Shown: positions 1 through 8,561, numbered from the stretch's first letter. The stretch: 47,641 nt of DNA from an uncultured Rhodospirillales bacterium (GCA_938092065.1 CALKND010000019.1:1-47641), one strand, 5' to 3'. Notes: a model not told the origin generated them from the letters alone. Made by a program: numbers and translations.

Positions 1-336
1 TTGAATGTGACCGGAGTAGGCTTTTCTGCCGCGACCGTGTCATGGTCAACGGCGTCGAATATTGACACATCAATCACTGAAGCTAAAACGGCGCTTTCTA
101 CCTTGCGCACAACTTCATCTGGTTTTGCTGCTGACCTTGGTTTGTTGACAACGCGTGAGGACTTTACTGGGGAACTTATCGAAACCCTCGAAGCGGGTGC
201 CGGTCTTCTGGTAAATGCAAGCCTTGAAGAGGAATCAGCTAACTTGCTGGCCTTGCAGACAAGACAGTCTCTGGGCACTTCAGCACTAACATTTGCTAAC
301 CAAGTGCAACAAAGTGTTTTGCAACTATTTAGGTAA
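1..336 (+). CDS. Flagellin, C-terminal part (5' end cut by window)
   Basis: This is the carboxy-terminal part of a flagellin, the filament subunit exported by the flagellar type III system. The frame is open from base 1, so the TTG there is not a real start. The last 80 or so residues have the conserved flagellin C-terminal D0 pattern: a long amphipathic helix with a SLEEESANLLALQTRQSLG core, ending in SVLQLF-R. That helix packs with the N-terminal helix inside the filament. The gene is followed by a clear intrinsic terminator and then flbT and flaF, a usual alphaproteobacterial arrangement. The family call is secure; which flagellin paralogue it is cannot be told from this fragment. Confidence 0.93.
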   Translation: MNVTGVGFSAATVSWSTASNIDTSITEAKTALSTLRTTSSGFAADLGLLTTREDFTGELIETLEAGAGLLVNASLEEESANLLALQTRQSLGTSALTFANQVQQSVLQLFR

Positions 337-358
337 GGTTAAAAAGGCTACAATTAAG

Positions 359-393
359 AAACGGGTGGGATTTAATCTCACCCGTTTTTTTTT
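359..393 (+). terminator. Intrinsic terminator after flagellin gene
   Basis: A perfect 9-bp stem AAACGGGTG / CACCCGTTT is extended by three more pairs around a TTTAA loop and is followed by an uninterrupted run of nine T. It lies 23 bases after the flagellin stop and separates the highly expressed flagellin transcript from flbT. Confidence 0.93.
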
Positions 394-446
394 GATTAAT
401 CTTTTGTAAATCAACTACAGTTACAAAAAAGGGGCAAGAGGTAAAA

Positions 447-854
447 ATGCCATTACGCTTAAAGCTAAAACCCCAAGAAAAAGTTGTTATCGGTAACACA
501 GTTATCGAAAACGGCCCTAAAAGTGCAACTTTTTTGATTCACAGCAAGTCAATAATTTTACGTGAAAAAGATATCATGCACGAGGAGCAGGCAAATTCTC
601 CGGCAAAGCGTATTTATTACGTCTCTTTGCTTATGTATCTGGCTGGAAGTGCAGAAGAAAGCCAAGTTCATCACCCAGCGTTCAAGGAGCTGACGCGTCA
701 ATTTCAAGAAGCCTGCCCTACGCCAAGGGCCATTGAACTCATTCATTATATTGGCACTAAAATTCTTAATGATGACTTCTATGGTGCCTTGAAAAGTGCC
801 AGAAGCTTGATAGATTATGAAGAAGACGTACTTTCAAAAGCTACACAAGGGTAA
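447..854 (+). CDS. flbT: FlbT, post-transcriptional regulator of flagellin
   Basis: FlbT is a 135-residue alphaproteobacterial protein that binds the 5' leader of flagellin mRNA and limits its translation until the hook is complete (known from Caulobacter). The sequence carries the family N-terminus MPLRLKLKPQEKVVIG, then the ILREKDIMHEEQANSPAKRIY block at about residues 37-56, and the C-terminal YGALKSARSLIDYEEDVLS helix. Length matches the family. A purine-rich GGGGCAAGAGG lies before the ATG. It sits between the flagellin terminator and flaF, with four bases to the next start, so flbT and flaF are co-transcribed. No sigma-54 type element was found upstream. Confidence 0.95.
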   Translation: MPLRLKLKPQEKVVIGNTVIENGPKSATFLIHSKSIILREKDIMHEEQANSPAKRIYYVSLLMYLAGSAEESQVHHPAFKELTRQFQEACPTPRAIELIHYIGTKILNDDFYGALKSARSLIDYEEDVLSKATQG

Positions 855-858
855 GCGA

Positions 859-1251
859 ATGACCGGATATGGTGCATACGATAAAAATATAAAAACAACA
901 GAAAGCCCGCATGAAACTGATGCTGCGGTTCTGGAACATGCTGCTCAGGTGCTAATCGCTGCTCAGACTTTGATGGCCGCTAAGGAAATGGATAACGATG
1001 ATGATTTCTTCATGGCTTTGAATTACAATCAAAGAATATGGACTGTTCTCCAAGCTTTTGCGGCTGAGGAGAAACTTATTCCAGACCAAATCAAAGCTAA
1101 TTTGATAAGTTTAAGTCTTTTTGTTGATAAGCAAACCTATAAAGCCATGTCTGAGAATGATCCAACAAAACTTGATGTTTTAATAAATATCAATCGACAA
1201 ATTGCGGCTGGATTTCGCTCAATTCCTCCTGCTGAAGAAAAGCCTGAATAA
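859..1251 (+). CDS. flaF: FlaF, flagellin synthesis/secretion regulator
   Basis: FlaF is a small alphaproteobacterial protein that promotes flagellin synthesis or secretion and works opposite or together with FlbT. The 130-residue product begins MTGYGAYDKN and has the family features: a helix ending in ALNYNQRIWTVLQAF, then LPDQIKANLISLSLFVDK-type sequence (here IPDQIKANLISLSLFVDK) and a final helix with LININRQIAAGFRS. I chose the ATG at 859 because AAGGGT stands just upstream and the conserved N-terminus starts there. An in-frame upstream ATG at 817 would lie inside flbT. The gene ends an evident two-gene unit. Confidence 0.93.
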   Translation: MTGYGAYDKNIKTTESPHETDAAVLEHAAQVLIAAQTLMAAKEMDNDDDFFMALNYNQRIWTVLQAFAAEEKLIPDQIKANLISLSLFVDKQTYKAMSENDPTKLDVLININRQIAAGFRSIPPAEEKPE

Positions 1252-1340
1252 CTATTTTTTTTCTTACTTGGTGGTTGCGTTTTAAATAATCTAAATATCA
1301 TTTGTACCACACTAGGTTGTGGGTGAGGAATAAAGCTTAA

Positions 1341-3509
1341 ATGAATGAATCTGACAATACTGATTTATTGGATCTGAGTGAACCTGTCTCAGTAGATTCA
1401 CTTCTACAGGCTGCAGTTGACTTTCATAACATAGGCAATCTAGAAAAAGCTGAAGCTCACTATCGTAAGATTTTAGAAAGTGACCCAAAGAATCACAACG
1501 TATTACATTTATTGGGTTTTTTAGCCTACCAATTAGGTTTCGGAGAAGAGGGACTAGCACTTATAAAGGAAGCTATATCGTATGAGCCTAATGTTTCTCT
1601 GTTCCATTCTAATTTAGCAAAGGTTAGCTTGGAGTTAAAAGACTTAGAACAAGCAGAAGTTGCTTACCGTCGCTGTCTTGAACTGGAAAGTGGCAATCTG
1701 GATATAATGAATGACCTTGCCAACTTGCTCCGTATAAAAGAGAAGGGACCGGGATCTAAATCACTGCAAGAAGCCCAAGAATTACTGGGTAAAATTGTAG
1801 TTGAGAAGCCGATGGTTCCAGAATATCAAATAAATCTTGGAAACGTTCTGCGTGATAATCTAAAGAATGAAGAAGCCATTGACTGTTATGAGAAAGCAAT
1901 GGATATGGACCCTAAATTTGTTGGAGCAGCGTTGCGAAATATTGGTCTTATTCACTGTGCAGATAAGGATTATGAGCTTGCAGAGGAATTTATTAATAAA
2001 GCCTTGAAAATTGACCCTAAAGACAGTTCAGCACTAAACAATTTAGGGCAGGTCTTTGTCTCTGATCTTCAATTAGATAAAGGGATAGAATGCTTTCAGA
2101 GGGCATTAAAAATAGACACAAACAATTCACTCATATATAGAAATATGGGTCGTGCTTTAATGCGTCGTCGACGTGATGAAGAGGCGCTCGAAGCATTTCA
2201 AAGATCTATGGAAATAGACAGTTCTGAGACTGAAGCTTACTATCATTTTGCTGCAGTCCTCAGGAATATGGAAAAGCTTGTTGAATCTGAAGATTTTGTT
2301 CGCAGTGCATTAAAGCAATTCCCAAAAGAACCTTTGTTATTATGCGAGCTATCAAATAATCTTCAGGGGCAATTTGAATTTGAAGAAGCAGAAAAATATG
2401 CTCGACAGGTTCTTGACATAAGTCCTAATTGCGGTGCCGCTATGGTGACGCTGGCAATAGTGCTAATTCATACAGGCTCAGAAGAAGAGGTTCTTGAGAT
2501 ATATAAAAAGGCATTAAAAGAAATGCCTAATGAAATGTCAGTCAGCTTCAATTATGCGTTAACTTTATTTTGTTACGGCCACCTTGAAGAAGCATGGAAG
2601 CGTTATCGACTTCGTTGGGAAACTGAGAGCTTTACTTCGCCTGTGCGTTCATTTCCACAGGATCAATGGGATGGATCGCCCTTAAAAGGTAAAAGTATAA
2701 TTCTTTATGGTGAGCAGGGATTGGGCGATGAAATCCGTCATGCTAGTATGGTCCCAGATATGTTAAAAATGGGAGCAGAAGTTTACGTGGAGTGTGAGCC
2801 TAGGCTTGTTGACATCTTTCAACGTTCTTTTGAAGGTGCTAATGTTTTTCCTTATCCATACACAGAAGCTGAGACAGGTAAGGTGGATATTGATTTCCAA
2901 TCAGCAATTCTTGACCTAGGTGGATACCTAAGGCCGACAATTGACAGTTTTCCAAGTGACCCCAATCATTCGTTCTTGAAGCCAGATCCAGAGCGAATTG
3001 TTTTTTGGAAAGAAAGAATGGAAGCATTGGGTCCCCAGCCCAAAGTTGGAATGATTTGGCAAAGTACAAAAGCTGCTGGTGGTCGCGGCCGTTGGGGCGC
3101 AACAGTAGAGGAATTAGCTCCTATCCTCTCCATTAAAGGAATAGATTTTGTCAACCTTATGTATGTTGAATGCAATGAGGATCGAGCAAAAATGCTGGAG
3201 CTTTATGGGGTTAATCTGCATACTTGGGATGATATTGATCTAAGAAACGACCAAGATGACCTTTGCGCCCTTATTTCCAATTTGGATTTAGTGATTTCTC
3301 ACGCGTCCTCAGTTGCCTACACAGCAGGTGGCCTTGGGATCCCAACCTTTAATTTTTTGCCGGTCAAAATTTACTTTGACTTATTAGGTAATCCCGACGC
3401 ACCGGGCTGGTCACCATCTATGCGTTATTTTCGTAAGAATATACACGAAGATTGGGATGGGCCTTTCAACGAAATAGCCGAAGAAATTAGAGCCAAGTTT
3501 GGACTCTAA
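1341..3509 (+). CDS. TPR-containing glycosyltransferase, FlmG-like
   Basis: A 722-residue cytoplasmic protein with two parts. Residues about 20-420 are tandem tetratricopeptide repeats (for example EEAIDCYEKAMDMDPKF and DKGIECFQRALKIDTNN). Residues about 430-722 form a GT-B type glycosyltransferase domain with a GEQGLGDEIRHASMVPDML start and a DLVISHASSVAYTAGGLGIP nucleotide-sugar block near the C-terminus. The same architecture is known in Caulobacter FlmG, whose TPR part binds flagellin and whose GT part attaches a nonulosonic acid. The position, between flagellin/flbT/flaF and a NeuB/NeuA-type operon, supports the same job here, but this is inference. The start has GAGGAA ten bases upstream. 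The stop lies seven bases from the stop of the convergent SDR gene. Confidence 0.85.
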   Translation: MNESDNTDLLDLSEPVSVDSLLQAAVDFHNIGNLEKAEAHYRKILESDPKNHNVLHLLGFLAYQLGFGEEGLALIKEAISYEPNVSLFHSNLAKVSLELKDLEQAEVAYRRCLELESGNLDIMNDLANLLRIKEKGPGSKSLQEAQELLGKIVVEKPMVPEYQINLGNVLRDNLKNEEAIDCYEKAMDMDPKFVGAALRNIGLIHCADKDYELAEEFINKALKIDPKDSSALNNLGQVFVSDLQLDKGIECFQRALKIDTNNSLIYRNMGRALMRRRRDEEALEAFQRSMEIDSSETEAYYHFAAVLRNMEKLVESEDFVRSALKQFPKEPLLLCELSNNLQGQFEFEEAEKYARQVLDISPNCGAAMVTLAIVLIHTGSEEEVLEIYKKALKEMPNEMSVSFNYALTLFCYGHLEEAWKRYRLRWETESFTSPVRSFPQDQWDGSPLKGKSIILYGEQGLGDEIRHASMVPDMLKMGAEVYVECEPRLVDIFQRSFEGANVFPYPYTEAETGKVDIDFQSAILDLGGYLRPTIDSFPSDPNHSFLKPDPERIVFWKERMEALGPQPKVGMIWQSTKAAGGRGRWGATVEELAPILSIKGIDFVNLMYVECNEDRAKMLELYGVNLHTWDDIDLRNDQDDLCALISNLDLVISHASSVAYTAGGLGIPTFNFLPVKIYFDLLGNPDAPGWSPSMRYFRKNIHEDWDGPFNEIAEEIRAKFGL

Positions 3510-3516
3510 TAGTGTC

Positions 3517-4368
3517 CTACCAGCAAGTCCTTCCCCCATCAATGGGTAAAATGCTTCCTGTCATGTAGGATGAAGCATCTGAAATCATGAAGGCGACGGC
3601 TGCCTTGTATTCATTTGGGCTGGCCATTCTGCCCAATGGGATTAAACCAGACAACTGTTTCACAAAATCTTCCTCCTGGTCCGTATAGACACCACCAGGT
3701 GCAATAGCATTTGCACGTACCCCTTTATCAGCCCAATAGGTAGCCAAATATCGGGTTAATCCGATGAGACCACTTTTGACAACGGAATAAGTTACCGGCT
3801 TTACTGGTTGATCTTCGTCTTTTACTCCACGTTGTTTATATAGTCGTTGATCGGGGCCTATAATGCCTAAGTCAGAGGAGACATTAAGGATTACACCTTT
3901 TCCGGCTCTCGCCATTACAATGCCAAAAGTACGAGAACACAAAAATGCTCCGGTAAGCCCAACGGCAAGATCGGCATTCCACAAATCAAGTGGGAACTTC
4001 TCAAGTCGTAAAAAATCTTTATTGTCTATATCCTCTAATGTTGGGTTATTGGTTGCATTATTGATCAGAATATCGATACGCCCGAATTGATCCAATAAGT
4101 CCTTGCAAGACCCTTCTATCTGATCGGGCTGAGTAACGTCTATGCAGAGGCCTAGGCATTGATGGCCAAACTTATTTTCTAAAGATGTGGCTATATCTTT
4201 TACCCTGTCTTCGTCAATATCTAGCAGGACTGGAATTCCTCCACATTCAAGAATGGCTTCGGCGTGTTTTTGGCCAAGTAACCCCCCCCCTCCCGTTATA
4301 ACAGCGATGCGTCCGTTCAGGTCGAATGCATCTAAAACGGAACTTGAATTGTTTTCTTTTTCTGTCAA
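3517..4368 (-). CDS. SDR family oxidoreductase (sugar operon, distal gene)
   Basis: A 283-residue short-chain dehydrogenase/reductase. The Rossmann glycine motif TGGGGLLGQ is at residues 25-33, the NNAT motif follows the fourth strand, and the catalytic Ser and YSVVK (Tyr-x3-Lys) are present. The C-terminus has the usual GSILPIDGGRTCW ending. Its substrate is unknown. By position it is the last gene of a nonulosonate-type operon, and PtmA of the Campylobacter legionaminic acid pathway is a comparable SDR, so oxidation or reduction of a sugar intermediate is likely. It starts nine bases after the preceding SDR. The glycine motif is encoded by a run of nine C on the plus strand (4282-4290), which could make the gene phase variable. 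Confidence 0.88.
   Translation of the reverse strand: MTEKENNSSSVLDAFDLNGRIAVITGGGGLLGQKHAEAILECGGIPVLLDIDEDRVKDIATSLENKFGHQCLGLCIDVTQPDQIEGSCKDLLDQFGRIDILINNATNNPTLEDIDNKDFLRLEKFPLDLWNADLAVGLTGAFLCSRTFGIVMARAGKGVILNVSSDLGIIGPDQRLYKQRGVKDEDQPVKPVTYSVVKSGLIGLTRYLATYWADKGVRANAIAPGGVYTDQEEDFVKQLSGLIPLGRMASPNEYKAAVAFMISDASSYMTGSILPIDGGRTCW
4282..4290. repeat. C9/G9 homopolymer tract in SDR gene
   Basis: Nine consecutive C on the plus strand, read as GGG GGG GGG in the SDR gene, codons 27-29. A one-base slip would shift frame in the first tenth of the protein. A second tract of the same length lies in the same operon at 6200-6208. Confidence 0.9.
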
Positions 4369-4377
4369 AACATACTC

Positions 4378-5148
4378 CTAGTGGGTCTGTGCCCCATCAA
4401 CACAAAGCAATGCGCCAGAGATAAAACGTGCCTTTGATGAGGCAAGAAAAACAGCAGCATTTGCAATTTCCACTGGATCTGCAAATCGTCCTAAGGGAAC
4501 TTCCTTTTTAATATATTTTTTTACCTGATCTGGCTTCTCAGACATTTTAGCTTCCCAGCCTCCACCCGGTACCAAGACATTCCCCGGGGCTACCGTATTG
4601 ACCCGAATGCCTTCGGGGCCAAGTTGCCGTGCCAAGTTCTTTGCCGCTTGCTGTAAACCAGCCTTAGCTGCACTATAGGGAATAGGCGCAGCAATGGCTT
4701 CAACCCCAGCTATGGAGGAAATAAAAGTGATACTGGGATTGTCCCGACCCTTAAGGTGCGGTATGGCGCTTGTCGCCAGTACCATGGAGCCAACCAAATT
4801 TACGTCCACGATTGAGCGCCAGTCACCAGCTGATAAGGCCCATCCTGATGGTCCTGCACCTGAACCTATATTTGCGATGACGCAATCTATGCCATCAAAT
4901 AGATCAACTAATTGGTAAATAGCCCTGTTGACTATCTCTGGCTGGTTCAGATCACCGCAGAAAGAATCAATACTCAAAGGGCTATATCGCTCCGACAAGA
5001 TTTTAAGAGAATCCCTTAAGACCCCTTCGTTACGGCCAGAAATTTGAACCCGCGCTCCCTCCTGCAGCAAAGATTCTGCAATGGCAAACCCAATGCCTTT
5101 ACTAGAGCCAGAAACGAGTACAGTTTTATTTTTTAGTCCCAGCTCCAT
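4378..5148 (-). CDS. SDR family oxidoreductase
   Basis: A 256-residue short-chain dehydrogenase. It has VSGSSKGIGFAIA at residues 12-24 (TGxxxGIG-type NAD(P) site with Val for Thr), an IANIG segment in place of NNAG, SFISS-type catalytic serine (FISSIAG), YSAAK as Tyr-x3-Lys, and a VNTVAPGNVLVPGG stretch typical of 3-ketoacyl-reductase-like SDRs. Length is normal for a classical SDR. It lies between the isomerase gene (22 bases upstream) and the second SDR (nine bases downstream). Two SDRs side by side suggest an oxidation and a reduction, for example at one sugar carbon; this is inference from context. Confidence 0.88.
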   Translation of the reverse strand: MELGLKNKTVLVSGSSKGIGFAIAESLLQEGARVQISGRNEGVLRDSLKILSERYSPLSIDSFCGDLNQPEIVNRAIYQLVDLFDGIDCVIANIGSGAGPSGWALSAGDWRSIVDVNLVGSMVLATSAIPHLKGRDNPSITFISSIAGVEAIAAPIPYSAAKAGLQQAAKNLARQLGPEGIRVNTVAPGNVLVPGGGWEAKMSEKPDQVKKYIKKEVPLGRFADPVEIANAAVFLASSKARFISGALLCVDGAQTH

Positions 5149-5170
5149 AGTTCATCCTAAATTATTTTAC

Positions 5171-5998
5171 TTAATTTGATAGCTGCTGTTCAACAAATTT
5201 GCGATTGTGGATAGCAAGCTCCACTTCGTGCCCGTCTTTACCGCGTGCTGTTTGTAGGACAAAGTGCCGTGAAAAACCTGCTTTACGTATTAAATTAAAA
5301 CAGGTGGGGAAGTCTGCGTTTCCTTGCCCAAGGGCCACTGTACTACCGCCAAGCATACGGTCCTTAACGTGGACGCTACCAATAAAGGGAGCGAGTGCTG
5401 TCAACTCTTCCGTAGGGTCGTAATTAAGGGATGCACTGTTTCCTATATCAAAATTAACTTGAATTGATGGATGATTAATGGATTCTAAAATACCTTTAAA
5501 TAAAGTGGGGCTAAGGTTTGTCTCTAAATGCAATTCCAACCCTAATTTAGCCGCCTTTGGCCCAAGTGCCTGCATAAGTGAAATAAGGCCTTGTTGTTGT
5601 GGACTTGTGCCCAGGGAAGATGCGTCAACAAATGGCAAAACTATGTAGATGATAGATAATTTAGCTGCTTGACCTATCAACCAGATAAGATGGTTTACAG
5701 CTTTATTTCGTATGTTGCCATTAACATCGATAAGAAATTCATCCATATAATAGTCGGCACAAATAGAGCGGATGCTGATACCACTTGTTTTTATGATCTG
5801 ACGAAGCTCTTTAATCCCATCATCGCTGCTGAATGGGTTTAAATTTTCGTTTGGTTTTTCGTATATCCATTCGATACAAGCAAGGTTTGCGCTATTGGCA
5901 TTTACAAACTCGTCACGCCATTTCTTCGCTGGAAAAGCCTGAAAACGACCTTCATAGGGCGGCAGAAGTCGGCCTTGCATAATAGCGATATCATTCAT
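5171..5998 (-). CDS. TIM-barrel sugar phosphate isomerase/epimerase
   Basis: A 275-residue xylose-isomerase-like TIM barrel (AP endonuclease family 2 fold), the group that includes UlaE-type epimerases and IolE/IolI. Visible signs are the N-terminal MQGRLLPPYEGRFQAFP, the metal-ligand pattern with ELHLETN around residue 155, a VNFDIGN strand and SVHVKDR around residue 213, and a C-terminal GQGNADFPTCFNLI block. These Glu, Asp and His positions normally bind a divalent metal. The exact substrate is unknown; an aldose-ketose or epimer change on the precursor sugar is the simplest reading. The start codon overlaps the VOC stop by four bases (ATGA), indicating translational coupling. Confidence 0.82.
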   Translation of the reverse strand: MNDIAIMQGRLLPPYEGRFQAFPAKKWRDEFVNANSANLACIEWIYEKPNENLNPFSSDDGIKELRQIIKTSGISIRSICADYYMDEFLIDVNGNIRNKAVNHLIWLIGQAAKLSIIYIVLPFVDASSLGTSPQQQGLISLMQALGPKAAKLGLELHLETNLSPTLFKGILESINHPSIQVNFDIGNSASLNYDPTEELTALAPFIGSVHVKDRMLGGSTVALGQGNADFPTCFNLIRKAGFSRHFVLQTARGKDGHEVELAIHNRKFVEQQLSN

Positions 5999-6423
5999 TT
6001 AAGGAGTTCCACCAATTCAATATATGTGCCATCTGGATCTTGGCAAAAAGCTACTTTAACGCACCCGTCAGGGGACATGTGAGGCGGAGTGTTGAATGGA
6101 ACTTGTGCTTCTGAAAGACGAGTATACAATTTATCAAGGTCGTTAACATTCAGAGCGACATGCGTTGGCCCGATGGTATTCAACGGTGTCGATGCTTTAG
6201 GGGGGGGGCTTTCAAAGCACAACAATTCGATCGATGTTTTGCTGTTTTCTCCAGCTAGTTTGACGGTTTGGATCTTTGCATCTGGCATATCCAGAAGGCT
6301 ATCGATAAAAGGGCCAGTTTCCTCGTTGACCGGGGCATCTTGAAGTCCGATAAGGTCACGGTAGAACTGCAAGGACTTTCCCATGTCGCTTACGACGATA
6401 CCCATATGGCGTATACTAGTCAT
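5995..6423 (-). CDS. VOC superfamily (glyoxalase-like) protein
   Basis: A 142-residue vicinal-oxygen-chelate protein. It starts MTSIRHMGIVVSDMGKSLQF, giving the first metal-ligand His followed by the SL-x-FYRDLIGL helix, and ends with DPDGTYIELVELL, where the last Glu is usually a metal ligand. Members include glyoxalase I, methylmalonyl-CoA epimerase and isomerases. In this operon a role as a sugar epimerase or isomerase acting on a carbonyl intermediate is possible but unproven. It overlaps both neighbours by four bases, so it is tightly coupled to the aminotransferase and the TIM barrel. Codons 73-75 (Pro-Pro-Pro) contain a run of nine G on the plus strand. Confidence 0.85.
   Translation of the reverse strand: MTSIRHMGIVVSDMGKSLQFYRDLIGLQDAPVNEETGPFIDSLLDMPDAKIQTVKLAGENSKTSIELLCFESPPPKASTPLNTIGPTHVALNVNDLDKLYTRLSEAQVPFNTPPHMSPDGCVKVAFCQDPDGTYIELVELLK
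6200..6208. repeat. G9/C9 homopolymer tract in VOC gene
   Basis: Nine consecutive G on the plus strand, equal to C9 in the VOC gene across Ser72 to Pro75. A slip would truncate the protein at its middle. It is the second such tract in the operon. Confidence 0.9.
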
Positions 6424-7805
6424 TGGATACTCTCTTGCAAAATTTCATCAAGAACATCTAACCCTTCCACAAGGGCGTCCTCTGGGATAGTTAGTGGCGG
6501 TCCAATTTTGATGGATTCTCTTCCCGTATGAACCAACAAAATGCCTTTCCTCATGGCTTTCTCGCAAATTTGACTGGCAAGGAGACATGCACTGCTTACA
6601 CTTCTGGAATTTCGAAAAATTAAAGAGGCTAACATACCCGCTCCTAGGATGTTTGATATTTCCCTCGGATGCCTTTGTCGCATTTCATTCAGCCGTCCAT
6701 GCAGGATTTTACCTTTGTTTGTAGATTCTTCAACAAGACTAAGGCGCTCTATCTCTTGTAAATTGGCCAGACCAGCAGCACAGGACAAGGGGTTTGCAGA
6801 GTGGGTACTGCTCATGGAGCCAATGTCTGGTAAATCTAAAATATCTGCTCTGCCTAGAACGGCAGCAAGAGGGAGGGAGGAGCTGATTCCTTTACCGCAA
6901 CAAATAATATCTGGTTTAATATCATAGTGTTGATAAGCAAATAGGGGGCCAGTACGAGCAAAGCCAGATTGAATTTCATCGAATGAAATTAAGAAGTCAT
7001 TTTCTTTTGCACATGCAGCCCATGCCTGCACGTATTTGGTTGGAAAGAAAGCTGCAGCCCAACCTATATAAGATTCAAAAATTATACCACCGATATCCTC
7101 CTTCAAATCTACTCCTTGAGACCTTAGGTTCTCGACGTCTTTTTCAAATCTAATATTGCCGTCTTCATTTGTTGGATTTCCTTCTTCATCCCAAGGGTAA
7201 GGAAAGGGAAGGTGAAAAATATTGGGGTCTTCGTATCCCATCCACTCGCGCTGTGCTTGGTTTGCGCTGATTTGTGCTGCCCCCATGGTGCGTCCATGGT
7301 AACTGCCATCAAAGGCAATAACACCTGGCCGCTTCTTATTTTTATCTTGTGCGTAAAGTCGTATTAGCTTGAGCGCGGCTTCAGTTGCTTCTGTACCTGC
7401 CGAAACAAGATAGGCTTTTTCAATCTCTACAGGCGTTTTTTCTATAAGCTTTTGTAGGAAGTCTGCACGCACATCAGAGGCATATGTGTAAGTGTGCAGT
7501 AGATCTTTGTCTAGAAGATCCTTCAGGGACTGAATAATGTGATTGTTACCATGTCCAGCATTAGAAACAAATATAGTAGAGGTAAAATCTATCCAGCAGT
7601 TTCCCCATTTGTCAAATACTTGAAAGTCCTTTGCTCGGTCCCAAACTATAGGCATTTGACCATGCATAGAACGCGACTCAAAGCGATTTAGTCTTTCAAA
7701 AACCTCAAGTGATTGTGGAACGGGAAGAGCTGTTTGAATACATCGATAAGCTGTCTTTACAGGAGGAACATCAACTGGTTTTTGACTAAAATTAAAAATA
7801 TTCAT
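6420..7805 (-). CDS. Class III PLP aminotransferase
   Basis: A 461-residue class III aminotransferase of the glutamate-1-semialdehyde / acetylornithine transaminase fold. Visible features: IDFTSTIFVSNAGHGN near residue 72, the phosphate-binding VSAGTEATEAALKL, GSYHGRTMGAA, then FDEIQSGFARTG with the cofactor-binding Asp, and CCGKGISSSLPLAAVLG with the Schiff-base Lys. It would install or remove an amino group on a carbonyl of the operon's sugar. Most nonulosonate pathways use DegT-type (class I fold) aminotransferases such as PseC or LegC, so a class III enzyme here is unusual. It lies four bases after the CMP-sugar synthetase gene and overlaps the VOC gene by ATGA. Confidence 0.9.
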   Translation of the reverse strand: MNIFNFSQKPVDVPPVKTAYRCIQTALPVPQSLEVFERLNRFESRSMHGQMPIVWDRAKDFQVFDKWGNCWIDFTSTIFVSNAGHGNNHIIQSLKDLLDKDLLHTYTYASDVRADFLQKLIEKTPVEIEKAYLVSAGTEATEAALKLIRLYAQDKNKKRPGVIAFDGSYHGRTMGAAQISANQAQREWMGYEDPNIFHLPFPYPWDEEGNPTNEDGNIRFEKDVENLRSQGVDLKEDIGGIIFESYIGWAAAFFPTKYVQAWAACAKENDFLISFDEIQSGFARTGPLFAYQHYDIKPDIICCGKGISSSLPLAAVLGRADILDLPDIGSMSSTHSANPLSCAAGLANLQEIERLSLVEESTNKGKILHGRLNEMRQRHPREISNILGAGMLASLIFRNSRSVSSACLLASQICEKAMRKGILLVHTGRESIKIGPPLTIPEDALVEGLDVLDEILQESIQ

Positions 7806-7809
7806 GGCT

Positions 7810-8559
7810 TTATGTTTGGCATGGGGTTTTCATGGCGGGGCCAAGTTTTTGGATAAGTGGATGTGGAAAGCGTTCTGCAATATATTCCAGATAATCAAAA
7901 TCTTCTGGAACGTCAATTTCTACTGAAAACGGAGTGACAGCTCCTAAAATACGGGAGCCATACAAAGTGCCATCATCCATTAGTGTATCGCGTCGCACTA
8001 TTTCGACATAACCATTAGGATGATAGGCAGTTGGAAATAATTGACGAGGTAGGTTAAAATACTCTGGCCTTGGATCATCAGGAAAAAAGCCAGTTAAATA
8101 TCCATTTTCAATCGCCATCATTTTTTGTGGGGGTTCAGGTAATTCATGCACGGAGCGCAGACCTGTAGCGTCTGGAGATTCTTTTAGTGAAGTTATGGCT
8201 TGATCAATTAAGTGAGTTTCCCTAAGGGGGGTTGTAGGTAACAGCATAACCATAAAGTCAGGTCTATAACTATCTGCCTCTTCCATTTTTTTAAAAGCAT
8301 GGGAGACGTAATCTAACGCCGGTGACATGTCGCCGGAAAGCTCGGGTGGACGCAAAAAAGGAACTTCAGCACCATATAATTTTGAGATTCTGGCTATTTC
8401 CTCACTGTCTGTTGATACAATAACCCGCTTTATTTTGTTACAGGACAAGGCTGCAACAATAGAGAAGGCAATCATGGGATGGCCGCAAAGAGGCCGGATG
8501 TTCTTTCCCGGAACACCTTTCGAGCCGCTACGTGCTGGTATAATTGCACAAATTTCCAT
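7810..8559 (-). CDS. CMP-nonulosonate synthetase (NeuA family)
   Basis: A 249-residue cytidylyltransferase of the acylneuraminate family, which activates nonulosonic acids with CTP. The nucleotide-binding loop IIPARSGSKGVPGKNI is at residues 6-21, followed by LCGHPMIAFSI. VIVSTDSEEIARISKLYGAE and the LLPTTPLRE motif then match NeuA/PseF/LegF proteins. The conserved Arg and Lys of the P-loop-like motif are present. Which nonulosonate it uses cannot be read from sequence. It sits between the HAD-methyltransferase (two-base gap) and the aminotransferase, and with the NeuB-type synthase it defines the operon as a CMP-ulosonate pathway. Confidence 0.92.
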   Translation of the reverse strand: MEICAIIPARSGSKGVPGKNIRPLCGHPMIAFSIVAALSCNKIKRVIVSTDSEEIARISKLYGAEVPFLRPPELSGDMSPALDYVSHAFKKMEEADSYRPDFMVMLLPTTPLRETHLIDQAITSLKESPDATGLRSVHELPEPPQKMMAIENGYLTGFFPDDPRPEYFNLPRQLFPTAYHPNGYVEIVRRDTLMDDGTLYGSRILGAVTPFSVEIDVPEDFDYLEYIAERFPHPLIQKLGPAMKTPCQT

Positions 8560-8561
8560 AA

